From the NCBI RefSeq assembly GCF_905171765.1, contig NC_053392.1, positions 38,324,956 through 38,388,955 on the forward strand: 64,000 bases of DNA, read 5' to 3'. The translations under genes were made by a program, and so were the position numbers. The DNA comes from Bufo bufo. Taxonomy: Eukaryota; Chordata; Amphibia; Anura; Bufonidae. The notes under the pieces were generated by a model, which saw nothing but the letters and a program-made list of their open reading frames with translations, did no database searches and was not told the origin of the DNA. Shown piece by piece: positions 32,282 through 45,046 of this stretch (its first letter is position 1; each line of letters starts with the position of its first letter).

Positions 32282-33833
32282 CAGTCGTGGCCAAAAGTTT
32301 TGAGAATTACATAAATATTGGAAACTGGAAAAGTTGCTGCTTAAGTTTTTATAATAGCAATTTGCATATACTCCAGAATGTTATGAAGAGTGATCAGATG
32401 AATTGCATAGTCCTTCTTTGCCATGAAAATTAACTTAATCCCAAAAAAAACTTTCCACTGCATTTCATTGCTGTCATTAAAGGACCTGCTGAGATCATTT
32501 CAGTAATCGTCTTGTTAACTCAGGTGAGAATGTTGACGAGCACAAGGCTGGAGATCATTATGTCAGGCTGATTGGGTTAAAATGGCAGACTTGACATGTT
32601 AAAAGGAGGGTGATGCTTGAAATCATTGTTCTTCCATTGTTAACCATGGTGACCTGCAAAGAAACGCGTGCAGCCATCAATGCGTTGCATAAAAATTGCT
32701 TCACAGGCAAGGATATTGTGGCTACTAAGATTGCACCTCAATCAACAATTTATAGGATCATCAAGAACTTCAAGGAAAGAGGTTTAATTCTTGTTAAGAA
32801 GGCTTCAGGGCATACAAGAAAGTCCAGCAAGCGCCAGGATCGTCTCCTAAAGAGGATTCAGCTGCGGGATCGGAGTGCCACCAGTGCAGAGCTTGCTCAG
32901 GAATGGCAGCAGGGAGGTGTGAGCTCATCTGCACGCACAGTGAGGCGAAGACTTTTGGAAGATGGCCTGGTGTCAAGAAGGGCAGCAAAGAAGCCACTTC
33001 ACTCCAAAAAAAACATCAGGGACAGATTGATCTTCTGCAGAAAGTAAGGTGAATAGACTGCTGGGGACTGGGGCAAAGTCATATTCTCCGATGAAGCCTC
33101 TTTTCGATTGTTTGATGCATCTGGAAAAAGGCTTGTCCGGAGAAGAAAAGGTGAGCGCTACCATCAGTCCTGTGTCATGCCAACAGTAAAGCATCCTGAG
33201 ACCATTCATGTTTGGGGTTGCTTCTCATCCAAGGGAGTGGGCTCACTCACAATTTTGCCAAAAAACACAGCCATGAATAAAGAATGGTACCAAAACACCC
33301 TCCAACAGCAACTTCTTCCAACAATCCAACAACAGTTTGGTGAAGAACAATGCATTTTACAGCACGATGGAGCACCGTGCCATAAGGCAAAAGTGATAAC
33401 TAAGTGGCTCGGGGACCAAAACGTTGACATTTTGGGTCCATGGCCTGGAAACTCCCCTTAATCCCATTGAGAACTTGTGGTAAATCCTGAAGAGGCGGGT
33501 GGACAAACAAAAACCCACTAATTCTGACAAACTCCAAGAAGTGATTATGAAAGAATGGGTTGCTATCAGTCAGGAATTGGCCCAGAAGTTGATTGAAAGC
33601 ATGCCCAGTCGAATTGCAGAGGTCCTGAAAAAGAAGGGCCAACACTGCAAATACTGACTCTTTGTATAAATGTCATGTAATTGTCGATAAAAGCCTTTGA
33701 AGCGCATGAAGTGCGTGTAATTATATTTCACTACATCACAGAAACAACTGAAACAAAGATCTAAAAGCAGTTTAGCAGAAAACTTTGTGAAAACTAATAT
33801 TTGTGTCATTCTCAAAACTTTTGGCCACGACTG
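32282..33833 (+). mobile_element. Tc1-like transposon in the satellite, 1.55 kb
   Basis: Ends CAGTCGTGGCCAAAAGTTTT and its inverse, with TA at 32280-32281 and 33834-33835. Taking it out restores the satellite reading GATACTATATTTGCCGCC seen in other monomers. Full family length, so it is near complete apart from point damage. Confidence 0.9.
32646..33657 (+). pseudogene. Tc1-like transposase, lightly damaged
   Basis: ATG at 32646 opens a frame through the helix-turn-helix part (KDIVATKIAPQSTIYRIIKN; TVRRRLLEDGL) to a TAA at 33045. The catalytic half continues in the next segment with VIFSDEASFRLF (first Asp, about 33078), CILQHDGAPCHKAK (second Asp, about 33355) and LNPIENLW (third residue, about 33460), where one frameshift occurs near 33455 and a TAA follows LW at 33481. 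About 337 codons in total, normal for the family. Few lesions and all catalytic residues kept suggest a fairly young insertion. Confidence 0.85.
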
Positions 33834-33908
33834 TATATTTGCCGCCTTTGCTGCATTTGTCAGTGTGAAATACAAGCTTGAAATACTGCCATAATATTCT
33901 GTTATTAA
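33834..33908. repeat. 101-bp satellite, segment 2
   Basis: Less than one monomer between the Tc1 element and the TTAA element, ending ATATTCTGTTATTAA. Confidence 0.85.
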
Positions 33909-34449
33909 CCACCTCAGCCCCCAGTGCTTAAACACCCTGAAAGACCAGGCCACTTTTTACACTTCTGACCTACACTACTTTCACCGTTTATTGCTCGGTC
34001 ATGCAACTTACCACCCAAATGAATTTTACCTCCTTTTCTTCTCACTAATAGAGCTTTCATTGGGTGGTATTTCATTGCTGCTGACATTTTTACTTTTTTT
34101 GTTATTAATCGAAATTTAACGATTTTTTTGCAAAAAAATGACATTTTTCACTTTCAGTTGTAAAATTTTGCAAAAAAAAACGACATCCATATATACATTT
34201 TGCTCTAAATTTATTGTTCTACATGTCTTTGATAAAAAAAAATGTTTGGGTAAAAAAAAAATTGTTTGGGTAAAAGTTATAGCGTTTACAAACTATGGTA
34301 CAAAAATGTGAATTTCCGCTTTTTGAAGCAGCTCTGACTTTCTGAGCACCTGTCATGTTTCCTGAGGTTCTACAATGCCCAGACAGTACAAACACCCCAC
34401 AAATGACCCCATTTCGGAAAGTACACACCCTAAGGTATTCGCTGATAGG

Positions 34450-37400
34450 CATAGTGAGTTCATAGAACTTTTTATTTTTTGTCACAAGTTAGCGGAAAAT
34501 GATGATTTTTTTTTTTTCTTACAAAGTCTCATATTCCACTAACTTGTGACAAAAAATAAAAACTTCTATGAACTCACTATGCCCATCACGAAATAACTTG
34601 GGGTCTCTTCTTTCCAAAATGGGGTCACTTGTGGGGTGGTTATACTGCCCTGGCATTCTAGGGGCCCAAATGTGTGGTAAGGAGTTTAAAATCAAATTCT
34701 GTAAAAAATGACCTGTGAAATCCGAAAGGTGCTCTTTGGAATATGGGCCCCTTTGCCCACCTAGGCTGCAAAAAAGTGTCACACATCTGGTATCTCTGTA
34801 TTCAGGAGAAGTTGAGGAATGTGTTTTGGGGTGTCTTTTTACATATACCCATGCTGGGTGAGATAAATATCTTGGTCAAATGCCAACTTTGTATAAAAAA
34901 ATGGTAAAAGTTGTCTTTTGCCAAGATATTTCTCTCACCCAGCATAGGTATATGTAAAATGACACCCCAAAACACATTCCCCAACTTCTCCTGAGTACGG
35001 AGATACCAGACGTGTGACACTTTTTTGCAGCCTAGGTGGGCAAAGGGGCCCATATTCCAAAGAGCACCTTTCGGATTTCACAGGTCATTTTTTACAGAAT
35101 TTGATTTCAAACTCCTTACCACACATTTGGGCCCCTAGAATGCCAGGGCAGTATAACTACCCCACAAGTGACCCCATTTTGGAAAGAAGACACCCCAAGG
35201 TATTCCGTGAGGGGCATGGCAAGTTCCTAGAATTTTTTATTTTTTGTCACAAGTTAGTGGAAAATGATGATTTTTTTTCATACAAAGTCTCATATTCCAC
35301 TAACTTGTGACAAAAAATAAAAACTTCCATGAACTCACTATGCCCATCAGCGAATACCTTGGGGTCTCTTCTTTCCAAAATGGGGTCACTTGTGGGGTAG
35401 TTATACTGCCCTGGCATTCTAGGGGCCCAAATGTGTGGTAAGGATTTTGAAATCAAATTCTGTAAAAAATGACCTGTGAAATCCGAAAGGTGCTCTTTGG
35501 AATATGGGCCCCTTTGCCCACCTAGGCTGCAAAAAAGTGTCACACATCTGGTATCTCTGTATTCAGGAGAAGTTGAGGAATGTGTTTTGGGGTGTCTTTT
35601 TACATATACCCATGCTGGGTGAGATAAATATCTTGGTCAAATGCCAACTTTGTATAAAAAAAATGGTAAAAGTTGTCTTTTGCCAAGATATTTCTCTCAC
35701 CCAGCATGGGTATATGTAAAATGACACCCAAAAACACATTCCCCAACTTATCCTGAGTACGGAGATACCAGATGTGTGACACTTTTTTGCAGCCTAGGTG
35801 GGCAAAGGGGCCCATATTCCAAAGAGCACCTTTCGGATTTCACAGGTCATTTTTTACAGAATTTGATTTCAAACTCCTTACCACACATTTGGGCCCCTAG
35901 AATGCCAGGGCAGTATAACTACCCCACAAGTGACCCCATTTTGGAAAGAAGACACCCCAAGGTATTTCGTGAGGGGCATGGCAAGTTCCTAGAATTTTTT
36001 ATTTTTTGTCACAAGTTAGTGGAAAATGATGATTTTTATTTTATTTTTTTTCATACAAAGTCTCATATTCCACTAACTTGTGACAAAAAATAAAAACTTC
36101 CATGAACTCACTATGCCCATCAGCGAATACCTTGGGGTCTCTTCTTTCCAAAATGGGGTCACTTGTGGGGTAGTTATACTGCCCTGGCATTCTAGGGGCC
36201 CAAATGTGTGGTAAGGATTTTGAAATCAAATTCTGTAAAAAATGACCTGTGAAATCCGAAAGGTGCTCTTTGGAATATGGTCCCCTTTGCCCACCTAGGC
36301 TGCAAAAAAGTGTCACACATCTGGTATCTCTGTATTCAGGAGAAGTTGAGGAATGTGTTTTGTGGTGTCTTTTTACATATACCCATGCTGGGTGAGATAA
36401 ATATCTTGGTCAAATGCCAACTTTGTATAAAAAAAATGGGAAAAGTTGTCTTTTGCCAAGATATTTATCTCGCCCAGCATGGGTATATGTAAAATGACAC
36501 CCCAAAACACATTCCCCAACTTCTCCTGAGTACGGAGATACCAGATGTGTGACACTTTTTTGCAGCCTAGGTGGGCAAAGGGGCCCATATTCCAAAGAGC
36601 ACCTTTCGGATTTCACAGGTCATTTTTTACAGAATTTGATTTCAAACTCCTTACCACACATTTGGGCCCCTAGAATGCCAGGGCAGTATAACTACCCCAC
36701 AAGTGACCCCATTTTGGAAAGAAGAGACCCCAAGGTATTCGCTGATGGGCATAGTGAGTTCATGGAAGTTTTTATTTTTTGTCACAAGTTAGTGGAATAT
36801 GAGACTTTGTATGAAAAAAAAAAAAAAAAAAAAAAATCAGCATTTTCCACTAACTTGTGACAAAAAATAAAAAATTCTAGGAACTCGCCATGCCCCTCAC
36901 GGAATACCTTGGGGTGTCTTCTTTCCAAAATGGGGTCACTTGTGTGGTAGTTATACTGCCCTGGCATTTTCCAGGGGCCCTAATGTGTGGTAAGTAGGTA
37001 AATGACCTGTGAAATCCTAAAGGTGCTCTTTGGAATATGGGCCCCTTTGCCCACCTAGGCTGCAAAAAAGTGTCACACATGTGGTATCGCCGTATTCAGG
37101 AGAAGTTGGGGAATGTGTTTTGGGGTGTCATTTTACATATACCCTTGCTGGGTGAGAGAAATATCTTGACAAAACACAACTTTTCCCATTTTTTTATACA
37201 AAGTTGGCATTTGACCAAGATATTTCTCTCACCCAACATGGGTATATGTAAAATGACACCCCAAAACACATTCCCCAACTTCTCCTGAGTACGGCGATAC
37301 CAGATGTGTGACACTTTTTTGCAGCCTATATGCGCAAAGGTGCCCAAATTCCTTTTAGGAGGGCGTTTTTAGACATTTGGATACCAGACTTCTTCTCACG

Positions 37401-37640
37401 CTTTGGGGCCCCTAGAATGCCAGGGCAGTATAAATACCCCACATGTGACCCCATTTTGGAAAGAAGACACCCCAAGGTATTCAATGAGGGGCATGGCGAG
37501 TTCATAGAATTTTCTTTTTTTTGGCACAAGTTAGCGGAAATTGATATTTTTAATTTTTTTCTCACAAAGTCTCCCGTTCCGCTAACTTGGGACAAAAATT
37601 TCAATCTTTCATGGACTCAATATGCCCCTCACGGAATACC
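34450..37640. repeat. Accordion array: about four tandem 760-775 bp units, each internally palindromic
   Basis: GACCCCATTTTGGAAAGAAGA falls at 35170, 35932 and 36705, giving steps of 762 and 773 bp. Each unit is a forward half followed by its reverse complement, with symmetry centres near the ACAAGTTAGTGGAA pair and near the CCAACTTTGTATAAAA pair. Neighbouring units are almost identical over long stretches, so homogenisation is recent. The open frames of 60-105 codons on both strands repeat with the array and are not genes. Confidence 0.85.
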
Positions 37641-37879
37641 TGGGGGTGTCTTCTTTCCGAAATGGGGTCACATGTGGGGTATTTATACTGCCCTGGCATT
37701 CTAGGGGCCCTAAAGCGCGAGAAGAAGTCTGGAATATAAATGTCTAAAAAATTTTACGCATTTGGATTCCGTGAGGGGTATGGTGAGTTCATGTGAGATT
37801 TTATTTTTTGACACAAGTTAGTGGAATATGAGACTTTGTAAGAAAAAAAAATAATAATTCCGCTAACTTGGGCCAAAAA

Positions 37880-38823
37880 AATGTCTGAATGGAGCCTTAC
37901 AGAGGGGTGATCAATGACAGGGGGGTGATCAATGACAGGGGGGGTGATCAATGACAGGGGGGTGATCAATGACAGGGGTGTGATCAATGACAGGGGGGTG
38001 ATCAATGACAGGGGGGTGATCAGGGAGTCTATATGGGGTGATCACCACAGTCATTGATCACGTCCCTGTAAGGCTTCATTCAGACGTCCGGATGCGTTTT
38101 GCGGATCCGATCCATCTATCAGTGGATCCGTAAAAATCATGCGGACATCTGAATGGAGCTTTACAGGGGGGTAATCAATGACAGGGGGGTGATCAGGGAG
38201 TCTATATGGGGTGATCACCACAGTCATTGATCACACCCCTGTAAGGCTTCATTCAGACGTCCGGATGCGTTTTGCGGATCCGATCCATCTATCAGTGGAT
38301 CCGTAAAAATCATGCGGACGTCTGAATGGAGCTTTACAGGGGGGTGATCAATGACAGGGGGGTGATCAATGACAGGGGGGTGATCAATGACAGGGGGGTG
38401 ATCAGGGAATCTATATGGGGTGATAAGGGGCTAATAAGGGGTTAATAAGTGACGGGGGGGTGTAGTGTAGTGTAGTGGTGCTTGGTGCTACTTTACTGAG
38501 CTACCTGTGTCCTCTGGTGGTCGATCCAAACAAAGGGGACCACCAGAGGACCAGGTAGCAGGTATATTAGACGCTGTTATCAAAACAGCGTCTAATATAC
38601 CTGTTAGGGGTTAAAAAAAACACATCTCCAGCCTGCCAGCGAACGATCGCCGCTGGCAGGCTGGAGATCAACTCTCTTACCGTCCGTTCCTGTGAGCGCG
38701 CGCGCCTGTGTGCGCGCGTTCACAGGAAATCTCGCGTCTCGCGAGAGGACGCGCCGGCGCGTCCAGGAGGAATGAATCAACCACCTCCAGGACGCGTCTG
38801 TGCGTACAGCGGTCCGGAGGTGG
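37880..38823. repeat. Right cap: 17-bp repeats, 98-bp palindromes and hairpins
   Basis: The unit TGATCAATGACAGGGGGG repeats at 37907-38030 and 38340-38410. Palindromes with AAGGCTTCATTCAGACG lie at about 38068-38165 and 38251-38345. Then the four hairpins of the left copy appear in reverse order: 38505-38550 (GTCCTCTGGTGGT), 38561-38602 (TATTAGACGCTGTT), 38622-38668 (CTCCAGCCTGCCAGC) and 38690-38730 (CCTGTGAGCGCGCGC). The last 90 bp has another palindrome (GACGCGTC, GGAGGTGG). Confidence 0.8.
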
Positions 38824-38827
38824 TTAA

Positions 38828-41800
38828 TAAAACACCCATTTTGGTCAAAATACTAAATTTGTCGTCTTTGTTGCATCTCTCAGAGTAAAATACAAGCTTT
38901 AGATACTGCTGTTATATTCTGTTATTAAAAAAAACACACATTTTGGGCAAGATGCTACATTTGCGACCTTTGCTGCATCTGTCATTGTTAAATACAAGCT
39001 TGAAATACTGCAATAAAATTCTGGGTTTAAAAAAACACCCATTTTTTGCAATACCCTACATCTGGGGCCTTTGCTACATCTGTCTTTGTGAAATACAAGC
39101 TTGAAATACTGCAATAATATTCTGGGTTTAAATAAACACCCATTTTTGGCAATACCCTACATCTGGGGCATTTGCTGCATTTGTCAGTGTAAAATACAAG
39201 CGTTAGATACTGCTGTTATATTCTGTTATTAAAAAAACACCCATTTTAGGCAAGATGCTACATTTGCGGCCATTGCTGCATCTGTCATTGTGAAATACAA
39301 TCTTGAAATACTGCAATAATATTTTGGGTTTAAATAAACACCCATTTTTGGCAATACCCTACATCTGGGGCATTTGCTGCATTTGTCAGTGTAAAATACA
39401 AGCGTTAGATACTGCTGTTATATTCTGTTATTAAAAAAACACCCATTTTTGGCAATATCCTACATCTGGGGCCTTTGCTGCATTTGTCAGTGTGAAATTC
39501 AAGCGTTGGATACTGGTGTCATTTCTGTTATTGAAAAACCACCCATTTTGGGCAAGATACTATATTTGCCGCCTTTGCTACATTTGTCAGTATGAAATAC
39601 AAGCTTGAAATACTGCCATAATATTCTGTTATTAAAACAAACACCCATTTTGGGCAAAATACTAAATTTGAGGCCTTTGCTGCATCTGTCAGTGTAAAAT
39701 ACAAGCATTAGATACTGCTGTTATATTCTGTTATTACAAAAAACACCCATTTTGGGCAAGATGCTACATTTGCCGCCTTTGCTGCATTTGTCAGTGTGAA
39801 ATACAAGCTTGAAATACTGCCATAATATTCTGTTATTAATAAAACACCCATTTTGGGCAAAATACTAAATTTGTGGCCTTTGCTACATCTGTCATTTTTA
39901 AATACAAGCTTGAAATACTGCAATAAAATTCTGGGTTTAAAAAAACATCCATTTTTGGCAATACCCTACATCTGGGGCCTTTGCTGCATCTGTCAGTGTG
40001 AAATACAAGCTTGAAATACTGCAATAATATTCTGGGTTTAAACAAACACCCATTTTTGGCAATACCCTACATCTGGGGCATTTGCTGCATTTGTCAGTGT
40101 AAAATACAAGCGTTAGATACTCCTGTTATATTCTTTTATTAAAAAAACACCCATTTTGGGAAAGATGCTACATTTGCGGCCTTTGCTACATCTGTCAGTG
40201 TGAAATACAAGCTTGAAATACTACAATAATATTCTGAGTTAAAAAAAACACACATTTTTGGCAATACCCTACATCTGGGGCCTTTGCTGCATCTGTCATT
40301 GTGAAATACAAGCTTGAAATACTGCAATAATATTCTGGGTTTAAATAAACACCCATTTTTGGCAATATCCTACATCTGGGGCCTTTGCTGCATTTGTCAG
40401 TGTGAAATTCAAGCGTTGGATACTGGTGTCATTTCTGTTATTGAAAAGCCACCCATTTTGGCAAGATACTATATTTGCCGCCTTTGCTACATTTGTCAGT
40501 GTGAAATACAAGCTTGAAATACTGCCATAATATTATGTTATTAAGACAAAGACCAATTTTGGGCAAAATACTAAATTTGTGGCCTTTGCTGCATCTGTCA
40601 GTGTAAAATACAAGCGTTAGATACTGATGTTATAGTCTGTTATTAAAAAAAACACCTATTTTTGGCTAAATACTAAATTTGCAGCCTTTGCTGCATCTGT
40701 CAGTGTGAAATACAAGCTTGAAATGCTGCAATAATATTCTGGGTTTAAAAAACACAATTTTTTGGCAATACCCTACATCTGGGGCCTTTGCTACATTTGT
40801 CAGTGTGAAATACAAGCTTGAAATACTGCAATAATATTACGTTATAAAAAAACACCCATTTTGGGCAATATACTAATTTTGCGGCCTTTGCTACACCTGT
40901 CAGTGTGAAATACAAGCTTGAAATACTGAAATAATATTCTGGGATTAAAAAAATACCCATTTTTGGCAATACCCTACATCTGGGGCCTTTGCTACATTTG
41001 TCAGTGTGAAATACAAGCTTGAAATACTGCAATAATATTACGTTATAAAAAAACACCCATTTTGGGCAATATACTAATTTTGCGGCCTTTGCTACACCTG
41101 TCAGTGTGAAATACAAGCTTGAAATACTGAAATAATATTCTGGGATTAAAAAAATACCCATTTTTGGCAATACCCTACATCTGGTGCCTTTGCTGCATCT
41201 GTCATTGTGAAATACAAGCTTGAAATACTGCAATAATATTCTGGGTTTAAATAAACACCCATTTTTGGCAATACCCTATATCTGGGGCATTTGCTGCATT
41301 TGTCAGTGTAAAATACAAGCGTTAGATACTGCTGTTATATTCTGTTATAAAAAAAAACACCCATTTTGTGCAAGATGCTACATTTGCGGCCTTTGCTACA
41401 TCTGTCAGTGTGAAATACAAGCTTGAAATACTACAATAATATACTGGGTTTAAAAAAACACCCATTTTTGGCAATACCCTACATCTGGGGCCTTTGCTGC
41501 ATTTGTCATTGTTAAATACAAGCTTGAAATACTGCAATAATATTCTGGGTTTAAATAAACACCCATTTTTGGCAATAGCCTACATCTGGGGCCTTTGCTG
41601 CATTTGTCAGTGTGAAATTCAAGCGTTGGATACTGGTGTCATTTCTGTTATTGAAAAACCACCCATTTTGGGCAAGATACTATATTTGCCGCCTTTGCTA
41701 CATTTGTCAGTGTGAAATACAAGCTTGAAATACTGCCATAATATTCTGTTATTAAAACAAACACCCATTGTGGGCAAAATACTAAATTTGTGGCCTTTGC

Positions 41801-41895
41801 TGCATGTGTCAGTGTGAAATACAAGCTTGAAATGCTGCAATAATATTCTGGGTTTAAAAAACACAATTATTTGGCAATACCCTACATCTGGGGCC
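38828..41895. repeat. 101-bp satellite, segment 3
   Basis: About 30 monomers. A marked variant with TTGGATACTGGTGTCATTTC occurs at 39506, 40416 and 41626, steps of 910 and 1210 bp (9 and 12 monomers). A 201-bp dimer is repeated almost unchanged from about 40798 and 40999. A 162-codon minus-strand open frame there is a by-product of the dimer. Confidence 0.9.
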
Positions 41896-42680
41896 TTGTG
41901 GAGGTGCCAACTTCTAATATTTTATTCAGAATATAACATAAATCACTGAACAAAAGTTTAAACTGAGAAAATTTACCATTTTAAGGGAAAATATGTTGAA
42001 TCAGAATTTCATGGTGTAAACAAATCCCCAAAAAGTTGGGACAAGGCCATTTTCACCACTGTGTGGCATCTCCCCTTCTTCTTACAACACTCAACAGACG
42101 TCTGGGGACCGAGGAGACCAGTTTCTCAAGTTTAGAAATAGGAATGCTCTCCCATTCTTGTCTAATACAGGCCTCTAACTGTTCAATCGTCTTGGGCCTT
42201 CTTTGTTGCACCTTCCTCTTTATGATGCGACAAATGTTCTCTATAGGTGAAAGATCTGTACTGCAGACTGGCCATTTCAGTACCCGGATCCTTCTCCTAC
42301 GCAGCCATGATGTTGTGATTGATGCAGAATGTGGTCTGGCATTATCTTGTTGAAAAATGCAGGGTCTTCCCTGAAAGAGATGACATCTGGATGGGAGCAT
42401 ATGTTGTTCTAGATCCTGAATATATTTTTCTGCATTGATGGTGCCTTTCCAGACATGCAAGCTGCCCATGCCACACGCACTCATGCAACCCCATACCATC
42501 AGAGATGCAGGCTTCTGAACTGAGCGTTGATAACAACTTGGGTTGTCCTTGTCCTCTTTGGTCCGGATGACATGGCGTCCCAGATTTCTAAAAAGAACTT
42601 TGAATCGTGACTCGTCTGACCACAGAACAGTCTTCCATTTTGCCAAACTCCATTTTAAATGATCCCTGGCCCAGTGAAAT
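41896..42680 (-). mobile_element. Tc1-like transposon fragment in the satellite
   Basis: The left side has non-coding terminal sequence with CCCCAAAAAGTTGGGACAAG near 42030, which fits the end of a known Tc1-like type (from memory). The right side breaks off inside the transposase gene at about 42660. No TA duplication is visible, so the copy is truncated. Confidence 0.75.
42053..42646 (-). pseudogene. Tc1-like transposase, C-terminal two thirds
   Basis: Open for 197 codons on the minus strand. All three catalytic regions are present: VLWSDESRF (first Asp), CIFQQDNARPHSA (second Asp) and LSPIENICRII (Glu). The spacing between the last two fits the D34E pattern of Tc1-like enzymes. The DNA-binding N terminus is missing, since the element is cut at about 42660. 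The start Met is internal and not a true start. A host-used catalytic fragment is unlikely because the domain cannot bind DNA alone. Confidence 0.85.
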
Positions 42681-43975
42681 TATTCTACAATAATATTCTG
42701 GGTTTAAATAAACACCAATTTTTCAATACCCTACATCTGGGGCCTTTGCTGCATTTGTCAGTGTGAAACACAAGACAGAGTTAGATACTGGTGTCATATT
42801 CTGTTATTAAAAAAACACCCATTTTGGGCAAGATACTATATTTGCGGCCTTTGCTGCATTTGTCAGTGTTAAATACAAGCGTTAGATACTGCTGGTATAT
42901 TCGGTTATTAAAAAACCACCCATTTTGGGCAAGATATTATACTTGCGGCCTTTGCTGCATTTGTCACAGTGAAATATAAGCGTTAGATACTGCTGTTATA
43001 TTCTGTTTTAAAAAAAACACCCATTTTGGTCAAAATACTAAATTTGCGGCCTTTGCTGCATCTGTCAGTGTAAAATACAAGCTTGAAATACTGCAATAAT
43101 ATTCTGGGTTTAAAAAACACCCATTTTTGGCAATACCCTACATCTGCTGCCTTTGCTGCAATTGTCAGTGTGAAATAGAAGCTTGATATACTGCCATAAT
43201 ATTATGGGTTTAAAAAAACATTAATTTTTGCAATACCCTACATCTGGGGCCTTTGATGCATTTGTCAGTGTGAAATACAAGCTTGAAATACTGCCATAAT
43301 ATTCTATTATTATAAACAACACCCATTTTGTGCAAAATACTAAACTTGCGCCGTTAGCTGCATCCGTCGATGTGAAATACAAGTGTTAGATACTGATGTT
43401 ATAATCTGTAATTAAAAAAACACCCATTTTGGGCAAAATACTAAATTTGTGGCCTTTTCTGCTTCTGTCAGTGTGAAATACAAGCTTGAAATACTGCAAT
43501 AATATTATGGGTTTTAAAAAACACCAATTTTTGGCAATACCCTACATCTGGGGGCCTTTGCTGCATCTGTCAGTGTGAAATACAAGTGTTAGATTCTGCT
43601 GTTATATTCTGTTATTAAAAAATCACCCAATTTGGGCAAGATACTATATTTGCGGCCTTTGCTGCATTTGTCACTGTGAAATAGAAGTGTTAGATACTGC
43701 TGTTATATTCTGTTATTAAAAAAAACACCCATTTTGGGCAAAATACTAAATTTGCGGCCTTTGCTGCATCTGTCAGTGTGAAATACAAGCTTGAAATACT
43801 GCAATAATATTCTGGGTTTAAAAAAATACCCAGTTTTGGCAATACCCTACATCTGGGGCCTTTGCAGCATTTGTCAGTGTGAAATACAAGCATGAAATAA
43901 TGCCATAATATTCTGTTATTAAAAAAAGAATCATTTTGGTTAAAATACTAAATTTTCATCTGGGGCCTTTGCTGC
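42681..43975. repeat. 101-bp satellite, segment 4
   Basis: About 13 monomers with both subtypes. Period measured from TGTCAGTGTG at 43771 to 43872 is 101 bp. It ends at the gypsy target duplication. Confidence 0.9.
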
Positions 43976-43980
43976 ATCTG
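43976..43980 (+). other. Target site duplication, left (ATCTG)
   Basis: ATCTG directly before the 5' LTR is repeated directly after the 3' LTR at 53947-53951, and joins the satellite reading GCATCTGTCA across the element. Confidence 0.85.
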
Positions 43981-44508
43981 TGTCACCGCCAGATCTGTGA
44001 GAAGGTCTGGCAAACGTTCTTCTCTACCTCTTGTATGATGTTCTTTGTTTTGGTTTCACTTTCTCATCTCCTTTCCTTCTGCCAGGTGTCACTTATTTAG
44101 ACTAATCGTCTTCCTTTATATTCCCTCCCATACTGCCTCACTTTGCGGTTTATACTACTTCTTGGATGAAGTGTACACTGCTGGAGGCTGCTTCTGCTGT
44201 TTGCTCAGATAAGTCCTTTACTTTATTGTGTTTCCATGCTGGCTTGAATCCAGGTGACCCTGACTCCGTCCGTTTAAGTGTAGGGAGCCGGTGGTCGTGT
44301 CCCCCCATTATTATAGGGTTTTCAGGTGTCACACAGACTTAGGTACGTGGGTATGCAATCGTCTACCATCGAGCCCGTGCATGTGCATAGCAGTCAGGAA
44401 GAGCTCTTAGGGTTTAATAGGGCTCACCTATAAGCTCCGTAGTTTAGAATCAAGCCAGTCGCTCTTTTATTCTTAAGTTCCAGCTATCTGCAAACTTCAG
44501 CCGTGACA
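43981..44508 (+). repeat. 5' LTR of the chromovirus
   Basis: TGTCACCGCC at the start, CCGTGACA at the end, matching 53417-53946. TATA-like TTTATATTCCC near 44115 could be the core promoter. Confidence 0.9.
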
Positions 44509-45038
44509 TTATAAACCGCCATAACCATCTTAAGCATGGATCCGGTTTCAGCCTTGATTGACTGCATGCAAGGTCTTTCGCTGGAGGTAGCAAATCTCCA
44601 TAAAACTGTGTCTTAGTTTCAGATAACCGGTTCTGCTGGCGTTCATGGAGTTTGTTCCGAACCTAAGATTTCGCTCCCGGATATGTTCTCCGGGAGTAGT
44701 GAGAATTTTGTTTGCTTTAGAGAGGCTTGAAAACTAAATTTTCGCCTACTTCCCCATTCCTCTGGTGATGAGGAGCAGAGGGTGGGGATCATCATCTCGC
44801 TGCTCAGGGATAACGCTCAGTCTTAGGCCTCTTCGCTGCTGGTGGGGGCACGGCCCCCCTGATCGGTGGATGAATTTTTTGTAGCCCTGCGGCAGATATA
44901 TGATGACCCGGATCGTATTGTTCTGGCTGAATCTAAACTGCGTTTTTTATGCCAGGATAAACACTCCGCAGAGATATATTGTTCTGAATTTCGGAGATGG
45001 GCAGCTGATACTGGTTGGAATGATGCTGCACTCCGAAG

Positions 45039-45046
45039 TCAATTTT
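45039..45046 (+). other. Target duplication of the CR1 insertion, left (TCAATTTT)
   Basis: TCAATTTT here and at 49748-49755 flank the LINE; joining them restores gag text around SQF. Exact length is uncertain by one or two bases. Confidence 0.65.

Larger units (their letters stand above)
33909..38823. mobile_element. TTAA-flanked element of alternating palindromic units, 4.9 kb
   Basis: TTAA at 33905-33908 and 38824-38827, inserted where satellite monomers read GTTATTAAAAAAACACCC. Left end starts CCACCTCAGCCCCC, right end is GGTCCGGAGGTGG, so only about six terminal bases are clearly inverted. The left 500 bp is unique AT-rich DNA with a second CG-poor repeat; then palindromic units (34450-37640), 17-bp repeats and hairpins (37880-38730) follow. 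No transposase. Candidate superfamilies by target are piggyBac and Kolobok. Confidence 0.7.

Noticed and set aside
34519..37347. Many frames of 70-105 codons on both strands with HLGCKKVSHIWY or CSLGGQRGPYSKEHL
   Set aside because: Forward and reverse versions of one palindromic repeat unit; the same text occurs on both strands.
40745..41233. 162-codon minus-strand frame with repeated CSKGPRCRVLPKMG
   Set aside because: It follows the satellite monomers exactly and shifts phase with each 101-bp unit; no start context or family likeness.
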